DNA of 64,000 nucleotides, taken from contig NW_001865055.1 in assembly GCF_000002865.3 (NCBI RefSeq), positions 396,578 to 460,577 of the forward strand, in the 5' to 3' direction. The first letter of the stretch is position 1. Each line of letters begins with the position of its first letter. Below the pieces are notes generated by a model. That model did not search any database, was not told the DNA's origin, and saw only the letters and a list, made by a program, of their open reading frames with translations. Positions 22,574-42,191 of this stretch are shown here, piece by piece. A program made the translations under genes and the position numbers. Origin of the DNA: Monosiga brevicollis MX1. Lineage: Eukaryota > Opisthokonta > Choanoflagellata > Craspedida > Salpingoecidae.

Positions 22574-25498
22574 ATGGCGGCACCCGAGGATGGTGTCGTG
22601 GATGCGGTGATTGCTGTACCTCTGGCCAACGAGGAGCCGGGTGAGGTGGAAAGGGACTTCAATGCTGGCCCGTCAGCCTCCGATGCAGTTAGCACGATCG
22701 GTGCGCCCGAGGACTCTGGCGACATCGAAGCTGATGTGGGCGCCGAGGCTGTTGATGTTGAAATCGACGCCGATGGCGATGCGAAAGCCGAGCCCGACGA
22801 ACCAACCTACGATGAGCAAGATGCGGACACGGAAGCGCGAGCTGCTCAGGCCGACGAAGATGCCGAAGCCGGCACCGAAGCGGCTGCACAACCCAGCGGC
22901 CCCCGACACATGAACGTGATTGTCAAAGGTCCGCTGTCGACCCTGATGCGACACAACCGAGTCCTACTTCCTTTCTCATTCACGCCCATTGGCGGGATGA
23001 TTGAATTGTTTTTTTCTCATAGGGGAAGATGACGTTGAAAAGACGTACATTGTACATCTGGAAGGACCCACACATCGCAAGCCATTCTTGGGTGGCTATC
23101 GCCATCGCAAAACAGGCGTTGTCTTTCACAACGCCGCGACTCAGACAATGCGCCGCGCCCGCACGCCCGCGGTAAGCCCGGTGCCGCTCGTGGCGTGTTG
23201 CCCCAGTCGTCCATTGACACCATGCCAACTCATCTGTCTGATACCGTTAAATCGTTGGTAGCGTGACCTGTATCACCGCACCACGCAAACAGCTATCCTG
23301 CGCTCAGAGCCAAAGTTTGCCACTCAGACCTCTGTACACACTTCCACGCAGATGGTACGCAAACCGGGGAGAGGGGCTGGATACCGCCCCATGCGTTCTT
23401 GGTCGCGGCTCTATGCTGGTCACCCAACTCGTTGATCACTCACGCGCATGGCTGTGTCGCTCACACTTCGTGCCGGACATCTAACAGAGCAAAGTGGGGC
23501 ACTATGTGACGCGGGAAACCGACAAGGTCATACAAGGCGCAGGCTACGAAACGGCTCAAGACTGGCATGCGCGCCGGGTCAAGGCTGTGATTGTTATTCA
23601 GACCTTTTTTCGCCGTTGGAAGGCGCAAACTTTTGTCCACCAGCTACGCGAAGCTCGCGACAACTATCAGCGCTGGGTGATCGAGGAGGCGCAGCGCGAG
23701 CGGGATGCCGAGGAACGAGCCTTTGAATGGGATATGTTCCGCCGGCTCAATCCACGCACGGCGGAAGACTTTGATATGCTCTATAGCTCCCTGGAAACTT
23801 GGCGGAGGGAGCAGGAAGAACGCATCCAGACGCTCCCTGCCGAAGCTCAGCAAAAAGCTCGCATGGATTTGCTAACGCAACAGTCCAAGTATGTTTTTGA
23901 GAGGCTGCTTTTCTGCACTCCTTGTACCCCACATGCGCCCACGGACGTGTATGCGGGCCCGGTTTGGTCAAGGGATGCGCCCTCACCGTTGCGGAATGGT
24001 TTGCTTCCTTGGCCTTGAACAACCAACTTCTTCACAGGTACTTGGCCTCAATCGACCAGCTCAAGTTGATTGCGGATGAGGATAATCGCGCCCGTCGCAT
24101 TGATCGCTTTCTGGAGGCTGCTGCAACGCCTCGGCAATGGGAAAATCCGCAGTATGGCTTGTCCGTGGCCATGGAGACGGCAGACACCAAGCGTGCCAAG
24201 GAAATTCGTGATCTCTATCGCCTGCTTAAAATGACTGAACTTGAGCTTGATGAGCGTCTGGATGCCCTCTTACAAGTCAAAGCCGTGGTCGAAAAGTACA
24301 ACACCTCGCTTTGCGCCGAGATCCTGGATCTCATTCAGCGCGAGGCTGATATGATAGGTCGCAACATGACCTCCAGTGTCCTCACTGGTATGTCCACCTC
24401 GTGGGCCACCCGACTCGAAGAAGGCTGATGAGCACTGAGTTTTCTTCCGTGCATGCTCACCTTGGCCACTTGTTGCTTGCCCATGATAGGCTTGCGTCAG
24501 CGGTTGCTGAATCTGTTTTTGCAATTTGCTGAAGATCCACAGTACAACCCCGAGGCAGCACGCTTGCTACCCGTGCACCAGGACAAGTCCTTTTTCCGGG
24601 GCAATGTGGCCCGTGCGGCCGGCACTGATGTCTTTCTCACAACCAATCGCTTCGACGTTCCCACAACTTCCACTCGAGGTACGCCCTTGTGCACCTCATG
24701 CGCTTGCTTCAGCAGGACCTCTCTTGAAGCATGCAGCTTGAGACCATGGTCATTTCACCACCGCTGCCACTGCTGGCGTCGATAACAGGGCTGGGTCGAT
24801 CTAAGGAACAGGAACGAGCTTATAACCGCGCGATTCACCGCGAGGACAACCGCCTTTTCCGGTACGCAATGCTTGGTAGCCGTGTGGCTCGACAACGTCA
24901 CTTGGAGCTCATGGGTCTTGCATGCATGGCTCGTGTGGTGCTGATCGCTGGCAGGATTATGCTGGATGCGGCCCGGGTAGCGGAGCAACGCCGGGACGGA
25001 AACGCAACTTGCGTCATGCTGATGACACCTCGGGATGTCCGTTACCTGGTGGAAAGCATCTGGGGGTCCAAGTCAGCGCTCTCAGAAGAAAGCGACCTTC
25101 GCCGCCTTGTCTTGGCTCGCTGGAACAAGGCCAAACCTCTATCACCCTGGTACGTTAGCGCAGGGCAAGCATTGCGCTTGCGATATCGGCACGGGAAGCA
25201 GAAATCAGGAATTGAAACTCACAACTCGGCTACTGCTGTGCTGCTATTGATGCTGGCTGGGAATTCCCGTCACAGGAACGTCGTACTGCTGGATCAAGCC
25301 GAGGTTGCTGCACATGAAAAGCTCGACGCGGTGGAGCAGAATTATGGACCCGCCTTTTTGGCTCGGGTGCAACAAAAGCATCTTCGGGCTAAGCAACACT
25401 TTGCTACTCTGCGAGCGCACCTCAATCAGGCACGGAAGCAAGACTCCACCCGAGCTGCTGACCTACATGGCAAGCTCCCCAACGCGGTGCCGGCCTGA
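22574..25498 (+). CDS. IQUB: IQUB homologue (IQ motif protein of radial spokes)
   Basis: Flagellar protein; the Chlamydomonas relative FAP253 sits at the base of radial spoke 1. Exons 22574-22928, 23023-23171, 23262-23354, 23488-23888, 24038-24387, 24490-24678, 24789-24861, 24955-25149 and 25276-25498; all phases close and give about 675 residues. Seen: acidic, Ala-rich N-terminus (1-115); RKPFLGGYRHRKTGVVFHNA and ATQT repeats typical of the family (about 130-200); IQ motif KAVIVIQTFFRRW (about 231-243) for calmodulin; then the long conserved helical C-terminus (NPRTAEDFDMLYSSLETWRR, DVRYLVESIWG, LVLARWNKAKPLSPW). No ubiquitin-like domain precedes the FLGGYRH segment: exon 1 goes from disordered sequence straight to NVIVKGEDDVEKTY. 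Starts head to head with the dynein gene and ends convergent with the KIAA0930 homologue, 274 bases away. Confidence 0.92.
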
Positions 25499-25667
25499 GG
25501 TCATCCGTGAAACCATGAACATTGTAGCCTTGTGTGCCGTATCGATTCTCTTTCTTTCTTCTTTAAATTCTTTACGCCTCAGATCAGTCCGAAGACAGAC
25601 AGTCTGACGGCATGTGATGCCAAATTGACTTGAGTGGCTCTTTTGATGTGCATGTGATGAGGCTCAA

Positions 25668-25692
25668 TTAAACAAAACAAAACAAAACAAAG
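25668..25692. repeat. (AAAAC)n run between convergent genes
   Basis: AATTAAAC followed by four AAAAC units in the 274-base gap between the IQUB and KIAA0930-homologue stops. It is A-rich on the IQUB strand and may act near its 3' end processing, but there is no AATAAA to confirm this. Confidence 0.5.
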
Positions 25693-25772
25693 GCATACAG
25701 CAGCAATCCTAGCGGCTCGTGAGGCACCGTAGATGCGGGCAGCAGCCTCGCGTGCCGAGCCTTATGGTCGGG

Positions 25773-28043
25773 CTACGTGGATTCTGCATTATGCAGCTGC
25801 ACCCAATCCTCTGTCTCCACAACGGCAAGCGGGTGTGGCAAACCTGGCGCAGTTTGATCCGCTGTAGCAGTCGGGGGACCTGGTGATGCAGCTGCCTTGA
25901 GGGCGGGCGATGCGGTGGCTTTGGCGGCAGGCTTGCTGGGAGAGGGGCGCAGTGAAGCATTTCGAGACTGACGGCGTTGATGCATGACAAAGAGCTTGGG
26001 TTCGAGTGGCTTGGCTTGGGTCAAAGCGTCAATCACGTGGTGCCACGGCAAGCTGATGTAGGTGACAAACGCTTGAAAGCTCAGGCGCTTGGCGGCAGCC
26101 GGATCTTGTGGGCCACCGCCGCTATTTTTCACCAGACCCAAGAGCTGCTTATATGCACCCCAGGCTCGGCCAGCCCAAGGAGAGGGTGCAGCGGCGCGAC
26201 CTTTGGGTGTTGCATCCGAGCTTGCCGATGGAGCCAATGCCATTTCCACAAATCCCGTGGACTATCCAGCACCGAAGCAGCGTGCATTGTCCATACAGAA
26301 TGGGAGGCGACAAAAGAGACAGTGACTCGACGTGAGAATGAGGATCTGAAAGGGCAGGAAGGAGAGCAGAGGAAACATACGGCTTCCGGGGCGTTGATCC
26401 GAAAAAAGACGAGATTTTGGTGGGCCGAGTGTAGCCAGGACGTTTCACGAGTGTTTTTGTGACCTGCCATGAGAAGAAGGACACGGGTGTCCCAGACCCG
26501 AAAAGATGAGCCAAGCGCCCAGCGGCGAGGCGCCAAGCTGGTGCAAAAGGTGTCTCAAATACCTTGATGCGTTACAAACTCAGAGACCAGGCCACCACTC
26601 TCATTGTGATGAGGAATGCTTCCATTGATGAGAATGGTCTGGCGCTGAAGTCAAGTCAAGGAAGTCAAGCAGTTCAAGCGATGGTCAACCAGGAATGAGA
26701 TGACGCAGGATGGGACTTGGGCTGTTCGCCTTTCGCAGGAGTGCAGACAGCAGCTAACCGGGCCGAGGGTACCGCAGAGTTCAAGGGTAAAAGTTTGTTG
26801 GGGCGACACTTCAAACTGGTCGAAAATACCGTCAAAGTCATCAATAGTGAAGAAAAGGTCCGGATATGTAAACACATCCCCCGCACTCTGTGGCATGAGG
26901 TCGAGGTATAGGGAATGGGCAGTCACGAGTTGGACGTGCGGGATAGAGTTAGGTTCAAGTGGCGCCTGCGCAGGAAGGGAGCTGCATGGTAGGCGGATTG
27001 AGCAGCTGCCTTGCCTTGCTGTCCATGCTGTGATAACTAGGCGACGCATATAGACGACGCTGCTCAAATTTGACGGGCTAAAAGAGAAAAGGTTGTGAGG
27101 GCCGGCGTTGAGCAGGCGAGCTTGGGTAGGCTGACTGGAGTGCGGGATTGCCATGGCTTCAAAGCACGCACCTTGAGCAAACCCGCGGCGCTCGTCTCGC
27201 ACAGCGCCACGGTTAGGGTGTACTCGACATGTTGCATGATGGCGTTCAGGCAGAGGGTTTCTTCCCAAGAGATGCCACGATCGTAGGCCTGGTAGAGCAA
27301 GGAAGCTCTTTGTGGTGAGATTGGGACACGACGCACGGCATGGAGACGCGTAGCATGGCTGCTGGAGTGGAATGCAAGAAGACGCCCAGCACGGAAACCG
27401 ACCACGGGCAAAGGGCGAGTAGCTGCCCCTTTTCGATAGACGTGCAAGCGATCACTTTGCCGGAGCCCATCTTGGCGACCCGAGTTGCTACGCGAGCGAC
27501 GTCGTTCTATCAGGGCCGACCGGCAAGGATTGTGAGGACCACATGAACCAGTCAACATGAAGGATCTTGACGATTGCAGGAGACTCGGGGCTTCCTCCTT
27601 TCAGCGAAGAGCCGGGCGTGTACGCCGTGCTTCGGGGGCGTACCGCGTTCGCGCCGATTGGGAACATAGAACAGAAGATCATCACCATGATCTTGGGCAA
27701 CAAAATGCTCCTGGAAAAGGTTGCAAAAGGCTGCTTCGCGTGCTGAAGGTGGCTGGTAGTTGCCTATCACCAGGCACAGACCGTAGATCGTGAACAGCCA
27801 GGCTCAAAAGAGGCTCAAAAGGAGCCCCCCCCCCCCCGCCCCACATAATGAGTGTTCACGCGAGCAGCTCCGTCGATCGGTATACCTGAAGAGCCTGCAG
27901 CGGTGCTGGTACTGCGCAAAGCTGACATGTCCCGCAGCAACGCCGCCTTGAGACTTGGCAAGGACAAGGTCCGATCGCGTCCATCCGATTGCTCCACCGC
28001 ATCCGCCCCTTCAGCACCCGACGACGACGTCGAACCCGCCGCA

Positions 28044-28048
<5 letters not shown>
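25773..28048 (-). CDS. KIAA0930: KIAA0930 (C22orf9) homologue, function unknown
   Basis: Conserved orphan protein of animals. Minus-strand exons: 27886-28048 (ATG, Ser/Ala-rich), 27644-27763, 27506 down to 27172 (possibly split by an intron near 27310-27399), 27015-27077, 26759-26887, 26563-26638, 26381-26537, about 26265-25773. Family signatures in the same order as the human protein: QEHFVAQDHGDDLLFYVPNRR; DRGISWEETLCLNAIMQHVEY; YASPSYHSMDSK; TYPDLFFTIDDFDGIFDQF; ILINGSIPHHNESGG; and a C-terminal SFQAFVTYISLPWHHVID. The intron 26888-27014 appears to be GC-AG: MDSK then GCAAGG, rejoining at SAGDVFTYPD. The join between exon 26381-26537 and the last exon does not close in phase with the acceptor I can see, so that border is open. 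Its biochemical role is not known; no catalytic motif or membrane segment is visible. Confidence 0.82.

Positions 28049-28075
<27 letters not shown>
28049..28075. repeat. (CT)n tract touching the KIAA0930 start codon
   Basis: Pure CT dinucleotide directly upstream (minus sense: GA) of the inferred ATG at 28048. Confidence 0.9.
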
Positions 28076-28080
<5 letters not shown>

Positions 28081-28182
28081 CGTAGCGTAAGAGATAGAGT
28101 AAAAAGTAATACACTTTGTATTTGTCAGCTAAATTGATTGATGTTGACGCTTGGTAGCAGATGGTACTACTAAATGAAGAAG

Positions 28183-28222
<40 letters not shown>

Positions 28223-28284
28223 TCGCCTCTTGACTCTCTACTCTCGTCTCTACTCTCGTCTCTCTCTCTTTCTCTCCTCTCTTC
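28183..28284. repeat. CT-rich microsatellite
   Basis: CT dinucleotide runs interrupted by CTACTCTCGT units; non-coding, between two divergent genes. Confidence 0.85.
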
Positions 28285-28501
28285 TAACCAATTCAAGGCA
28301 CAGGACCATTGGTCGGTCAACGGGCAGCTCAGGATTGGAATGGCCATGGATGCAGCACCGCGGCATCACCAAAGCGCACCACAGTATCAATGCAAAACAG
28401 GAAAGGAGAAGAGGGAAAGAAAGGAAAGTTTGGTCCTAAGGCAATGGCTTACAATAAAAAATAGAACAGAAAAATAGAACAGTAAAGTAGAACTGTATTC
28501 T

Positions 28502-28512
28502 CGTCTCTCTCG

Positions 28513-28581
<69 letters not shown>
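28502..28581. repeat. (CT)n microsatellite
   Basis: About 80 bases, nearly pure CT, with one CG and one TT interruption. Confidence 0.9.
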
Positions 28582-28585
<4 letters not shown>

Positions 28586-28624
28586 CGATTTTGGAGTTGT
28601 GCACCTCTGCGGTGAGAAGCTGTT

Positions 28625-28670
28625 GGCTGTGCCTCTGGGCTGTGCCTCTGGGCTGTGCCTCTGGGCTGAT
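28625..28670. repeat. 13-bp tandem repeat, three copies
   Basis: GGCTGTGCCTCTG occurs three times head to tail and is followed by a partial fourth copy (GGCTGAT). Non-coding. Confidence 0.8.
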
Positions 28671-29109
28671 CGGGGCTGGATGGTAGAGTGGCAGGGGAGA
28701 AGGTGGGAAGCGTCAAGTGGTGAACATATGCTCACGGCTGTTGGGTGCACTGATTGATGCCACGTACGACTTTCAGAGGAGGCCAGTGGTACGCGACGAT
28801 CACCTTTCCAAGAGAGGCCTCTTGGAAACTGACTGCGCCACCCCCGGTCGGCAAGTGGTAGTGGTGCGTTTGATTTGCTTTGCTTTGCTCGCCGAGTTTG
28901 GGGGCATGTCTGCTCCCTGCAAGTTTTGTCGGCCCTTCTCGTCACTTCCTGACCGAAGCGCTTCAAACAAACGTACCCGCGCTGGCACACACAGCAAAGG
29001 CTCATGCCGTCACCTGCCGAGACCACCGCGTGAGCGCGCCCCTGGTCCCAGCCCAGCGCTCGGCTGCTCTTCGTGACCAGCATCGCCTTCTTCGCTGCCC
29101 ACTGCCACC

Positions 29110-36899
<7,790 letters not shown>

Positions 36900-38239
36900 A
36901 CAGCCTTGTTGTGGCATAAAAACGCAATAGAAATGAATTCTGCCGCCCCTTTTCCTTTTTTCTTTCCCTCCGTATGTGCAGGTGTGGCTTTGGCAAAGAG
37001 CTGTGTATTTTGTTTTGTCTTTTTGGTACCAGACCCTCTAATTCACCACCAGAAGCCAAAGTGCGACTCCTTTGCTTTCCTCGGTCGTGCGCAGACTCTC
37101 CATAAGGCGCGGTGTGGTGTTTAGGGTCACTATGAACAGGCTACATGTGAGCAGATGAGCAGGTCATCTACGTTCAACTTCAAACGTTTGCACTCCTTGT
37201 CCGCGACTTCTCTGGACACTTCGAATTGCGTCATAAACACTTTGGCTTTCACGCCCGATCAACACGTCGTCAATAAATTGAAGGCCCCTACAAGGGACTC
37301 ACTGCCCTCTCCTTGCACGCCCACGCTTTGATACCCGCTCCCGCATAATACAGCGTAATGGCCAACGCGTCTGACCTTTGGTCGTTGTCCAGTAAAACAT
37401 ACCTGTTCTGGAGGACTACGACACCTTTTGACGACAAAATTGCAAAGCTGAAAACAGCCCTTACATACTTTCAGCCCAAAGCCCTGCGTATGTGGTCATG
37501 GCTAGCTCACCGTCGCAGCCGTGTGTGTGTGGGGGGGGGGGGCATTTGATATTGGCAGAATCGTTGAAGCGGATCACAAACGAGTTTGGAATGCTCCAGT
37601 GTTGGCATCGGCTGCCTTGCTGCGGGTCACCACATCCCCGTAATTGGGCTTGTGGTCGTCAGCGGCAAGGACGACGTTGTGCCAACTTCCTCAAAGCATG
37701 ATATTCATTTACATGTTAAAAACAAATCGAGCCTCTCTTTTTTTTTTCAAACCATTCTACAGAAAAACCAGACGCTGGCAGTCGTCTGACCCTTTCATCT
37801 CCCGCTACTCGTTCCAACTACGGACTTGACCCATACAATTAGCTGATCACACTCCCTGCCCCCTCTCATTGCATCAAAACTGGTGAGACTGGAATTTGGA
37901 AATGACATTGTGACCTGCACAAAAAATAAGCGGAAATTAGCCGGAAATTAAGTGAATATTCTGCAAAAAATATCGCAAGCGTTGTGTGAGCAGGCCCTGC
38001 TCTGAAGAATGAGTAGCTGCCCACCCTACTGCTAGAATGTATGCCTGTCAAAAGCAGCTTGTCCATCAAGATGGATGGCATTATATCTGCCGTTGGGGAT
38101 GTGAACCTGCGAGCCACGGAACAGCTTGGTTCTGAAGTTCAATCACGATTATCATGTCAAGATTACTCAAACAACAGCCGCATCATAAACGCCGGCTAGT
38201 GCACGCAAGAAAGATATCCCAATATAAGTGACGAGTGCA
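36900..38239. other. Convergent intergenic region
   Basis: Contains the 3' flanks of Sec16 (plus) and of the coiled-coil gene (minus). A plus-strand frame at 37358-37549 begins MANASDLW after a fair start context, but I see no family match and cannot close a splice model for it. Short T-runs and a G-run (37532-37541) are present. No other coding signal is visible. Confidence 0.5.
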
Positions 38240-41200
38240 TCACAGCTTGGTCTGATGCCGGCTTGATGTCATGGCACTTAGGAGTTCCTGAAGGCGCTGT
38301 CGGTTTGTCGTGACCGTGCCAGTGGACATGCGCATCTGACGCACGGGCAGCGGCTGCGCACTTGGACCGACTCGAACTGAGCTCACAGTTGGCTCTGATT
38401 GCGTGGACGTCTTCCGGCAAGCGATGGTCGTTGGTGGGCCAACAAGGTCTTCAACGGCGTCAAATTCCTCCTCGTCCGATTCGACATGTTCGTCAGGTGC
38501 GCCTCGAGGCTGGGCAAGCTTGCGCACACTGCGCCGACTCGGCTTGCGTCGGGAGCTACCCGCCCGACGACCGCGCACCAAACCCGAGCTGGGTTTAATA
38601 ACCGACCTAACGCTTACACCAGAGGCGTGGGAGTTGCACGAATCGCGACGTTCATCGTCCACGCTGGCGGCCAAGCTGGGCGAGCAGCGGCGGGAAGAGG
38701 TGGGTGAGGCTTCGCGCGAGCCTGACCGGTTCAGCCACTGCTCGGCCAGCGTCGAGACAGAGCTCAACACATGCCCACGGGCCGGGGGTGAGCGGCGACT
38801 ATGACTGCTCACTCCCCGAAACAAGGACTCGTGACCCATGTTTAGTTGACCACTAATTGAGCTTGACATCGGCTCTGACGCTGGCCCAAAGGATGCAGGT
38901 TCGGCCACTTGCTGGTCAGGCGTGGAAGGCACTTGCTTGCTTCTCATGCGCTCTTGCAGCAGTTCGCGCGCGCGTGACGGTACACGTGCCGTCAAGGCTC
39001 GAACCCGGAGAGACTGGTTGCTGTCAGTGCCGAGACAAGTCGAGAGTTCACATTCTTCATTATCATCTGCTGGAGTGTCCTCCGTCGCCAGCGGCCCAAG
39101 ACTGGGTCGTTGCAACACTGGTACAGAACCATGCTTGCGGATGCCAAGTGCACTGCGGATCTCTGCGGTCAAAGCCGACGAGACCTTGCGTGCCGCTGGC
39201 TCGGGGGTTTGTGAACGGGATCGAGTGGCACGCGGCGACCCAGGCACGCTCAGCTGTGAGTCTTCGAGTGTTTGATCTACAACTTCGTACACGTGAGTTT
39301 GGTCGCCCAAGCTCGACGTGTACGCCAAGGAACTGTCCAAGCCGTTCAGGTTATCTGGACCAGCAGGATGTTGCCGGGGAGTAGATTGGCCCGTGACCTC
39401 GACCGCAAGCCAAGCTGACCCCTGTGACGGGGGCAGTGGCGCTGATACAACACGGCCAGGTGTGGTGTGATCGCTGCCAATGTGAAGTTTTGATACACCT
39501 GAGTTGTCATAGGCAACCAGTGCTGCGGTGAGAAATTTTAAACCCACGACAAAAGCCTCACACGAGCATGGTGCAAGGCGGTGCAAAGTGTCATGGTATT
39601 TTGGGTTGTTTGACAGCATACCTCGGGCGATGGCTGCTATGGGGGTCGGCGCCACCTTGTCCACAGCGTCCGTCATCGACTCAAGAAGTGCTGAGCCACC
39701 AGTGGCCTTGACGTAGCTGTTCGGGCGTGGAGAGAGGCGAGAAGACGTGGCCTGGCCCGATTGAAGCGTTGTTGTCGGTGACATCGGGTGTAACAGATCT
39801 GCATCGTTCACCTCAAGCTCCCGATGACCAACCCCCATCAAGTCATGTAGCAGATGTCGCGATCGTGTCATTTTTTGGTTTTGCTGTTCGATAACCGTCT
39901 GCACAATCCGCCCCCCACCACACCAAAAAAAAAACAAAAACAAAAACGATCGTGATGTCGGGTGGGACATGGTATTTGAAAGCGATGCAAACGAGGAAAG
40001 TAGATATTAAATTCGAGTTGCACAAACAAACCTGCATCCTGTTGATTTGTTCTTGCCTTTGCTGTGCCAGCTGCTCTGCCGAGCGTACTCGTATCTGTGA
40101 ACGAGACCCCTTCGTGGTGAGTGCAGGTGACGAGGCAACAAATATTGGGTTGCAAGGAACGCCACTGAGCAAAGAAACTTGAATATTGGTTGAATGCTGA
40201 CCTCAGTTTGTTCCACGCTTGCACGGGCTTGCTCGTCTCGCACCTGCCAAATGCCATCACACTGGCGAAGGCGCTGCAAGAGACAGGTGCCAGTGTGCAA
40301 TGAGAAGGGACTCGCCCGTGATGCGCAACGGTCGTTAAAATATGACAGACGATGACACGTAGAGCACAGCTTGCCTACCTGTTGAATGAGCCCAACAAAG
40401 TCTTCCTTGATGGAAGGGGTCAAGGGTTCAAATGCCACACGACAGCTTTCGGCTTTGAGTCTCACTACACGCGCACACGGTAAATGTAATAAGCTCATAT
40501 CGAGTAAAAGCGCACGCCCTTTGAGAGAAGCGTCATGCGGGCTCTTGCCAAATTGCTTGACAATGACGTCAATCTGTGTAAGTTGTTGGCGGCGCTGTTT
40601 GGCAGCACGCTGGGCCTCTCGCAATTCTCGTTGCTGGGCCTCTGAAGAACTGGGGATTGACATTGGTAGTCGAAGCAGCAGAGCAGTCATATGAGTTTGC
40701 GTGTGGGCCTGTCTGGTGGATACGCTGTGCTCAAACACATGGGCACTGCCGCCGTAATGGTTACTCCTGAGACAGTACTGACCTATGGCCCAAGATTGGC
40801 GATGCTTCTTCATCATGGCAGCTGGGCGTGCCAGCTGAATGCTTAGATTCACGCTTGGATCCTGCTCGGCGCTCATCGGAAGCCGAACCTTGCTGCTTCT
40901 TTCGAAGCTCTTGCATTAGCTGACGTAAAGCCAAATGCTCAGCTTCAAGACGACGCAATTGTTGCTCCAGCAGCGCTGCTTTTCCATGAGCCACTTCCAG
41001 AGCATCTTCTCCCTTTGCCACTTGCTGGCGCGCCTGATTCACAGTCATCGGCATGTTATTGCAAGCTCAGTCCAAGATCACTTGATTGGCTGCCAAAGAG
41101 ACAGCAACACCGACCTCAAAAAGCGACCGTGAAAGTTTCTCTTTCTTAGCGAGGACCAGTTGCACGGTATTTGTCATGTCCAGAACAGGTGACTTGAGGC

Positions 41201-42118
41201 GGTCAATAACAGCCGCTTGCTCATCCGCCAAAAGCTTGCGCTGATGCAGTTGTTGCTACACAAGTTAATCCCCAAATGGGTGTCAGCATGGTTGTAAAGG
41301 GTGGCAAGGGCTCTGATCCATGCTGAGTCACAGCCAGCCATCGGCGCCGAACAGCAAATGTGAACAATGCAAAACTGACCGTTTTCTTATCAATCAGATC
41401 TTGGTAACTCGTTTGTTGTGCCTTGAGATTCTTGTGCAAGGCCTAACGGACCGGGAAATTTCGTGGCAAGCAGAGCAAAATGGTAAAGTTGCTCAGAAAA
41501 CTTCGACCACCACGTGCTAGACATGAGCGTGCGTCTACTGCACCTCAATCGTTTCATTCTGACGAGCCAACGCAGCAACGTGCGATGCAATCACGCGTTC
41601 CAACTCAAGGCGCTGCTTCTCTGCATCGTCCAAACCCTGCGCGTAAGAGATGCAATCCAGGCCGCAACGCAATGGGTTGGCTGAGTGAGCTTCACCTGAC
41701 TTGCGACATGAACGGCAGGCTATAGCACCAGTACCCACCTCCAAGGCTTTGAACAGTGTATCTGCGTACTCATGCTCGGTTTGGACGGCGGAATCGACCA
41801 AAGCTACGGTGCAAGCAATCCGCAAATCAGCTAGGCAGAGGCAGCCTTGTCACGCTGTACAGGTCGTGTGGCGAGGAAAAGAGATGAAAGTTGACTTTTT
41901 GCCAAAACACTCACTTGTGGTCCAGCCTTGAGACGTTTGACGATCCAAGGCCTCAACCTGAGGCCCGAGGGCAATGTCATGGTCATGTAGCATGCTCTTA
42001 AGTTCTTGATTCGCTTGGCGGAGAAAGTCAATCTCAGCTTCATGATTGCTTTGCCGAGCCAAATCTTGCTCCAACGAGACAATTTCTGCTCATTGATGGA
42101 GGGGTGGCAGTGCGTCAT

Positions 42119-42191
<73 letters not shown>

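Larger units (their letters stand above)
28049..29109. promoter_or_regulatory. Divergent intergenic region rich in (CT)n
   Basis: Lies between the 5' ends of the KIAA0930 homologue (minus) and Sec16 (plus). It carries three long CT tracts and a small 13-bp tandem repeat, and no supported gene. The first tract abuts the KIAA0930 ATG, so it would be a GA-rich 5' leader on that strand. Promoter function is inferred only from the divergent layout. Confidence 0.45.

Noticed and set aside
37358-37549. Possible small plus-strand gene beginning MANASDLW
   Set aside because: Fair start context, but no recognised family, and the splice continuation I tried either breaks phase or ends at once. Left as unannotated intergenic DNA.
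42123-42189. Poly-A tail of a retrotransposed sequence
   Set aside because: No element body, no target-site duplication, and it sits inside an intron where it is a T-tract in gene sense.
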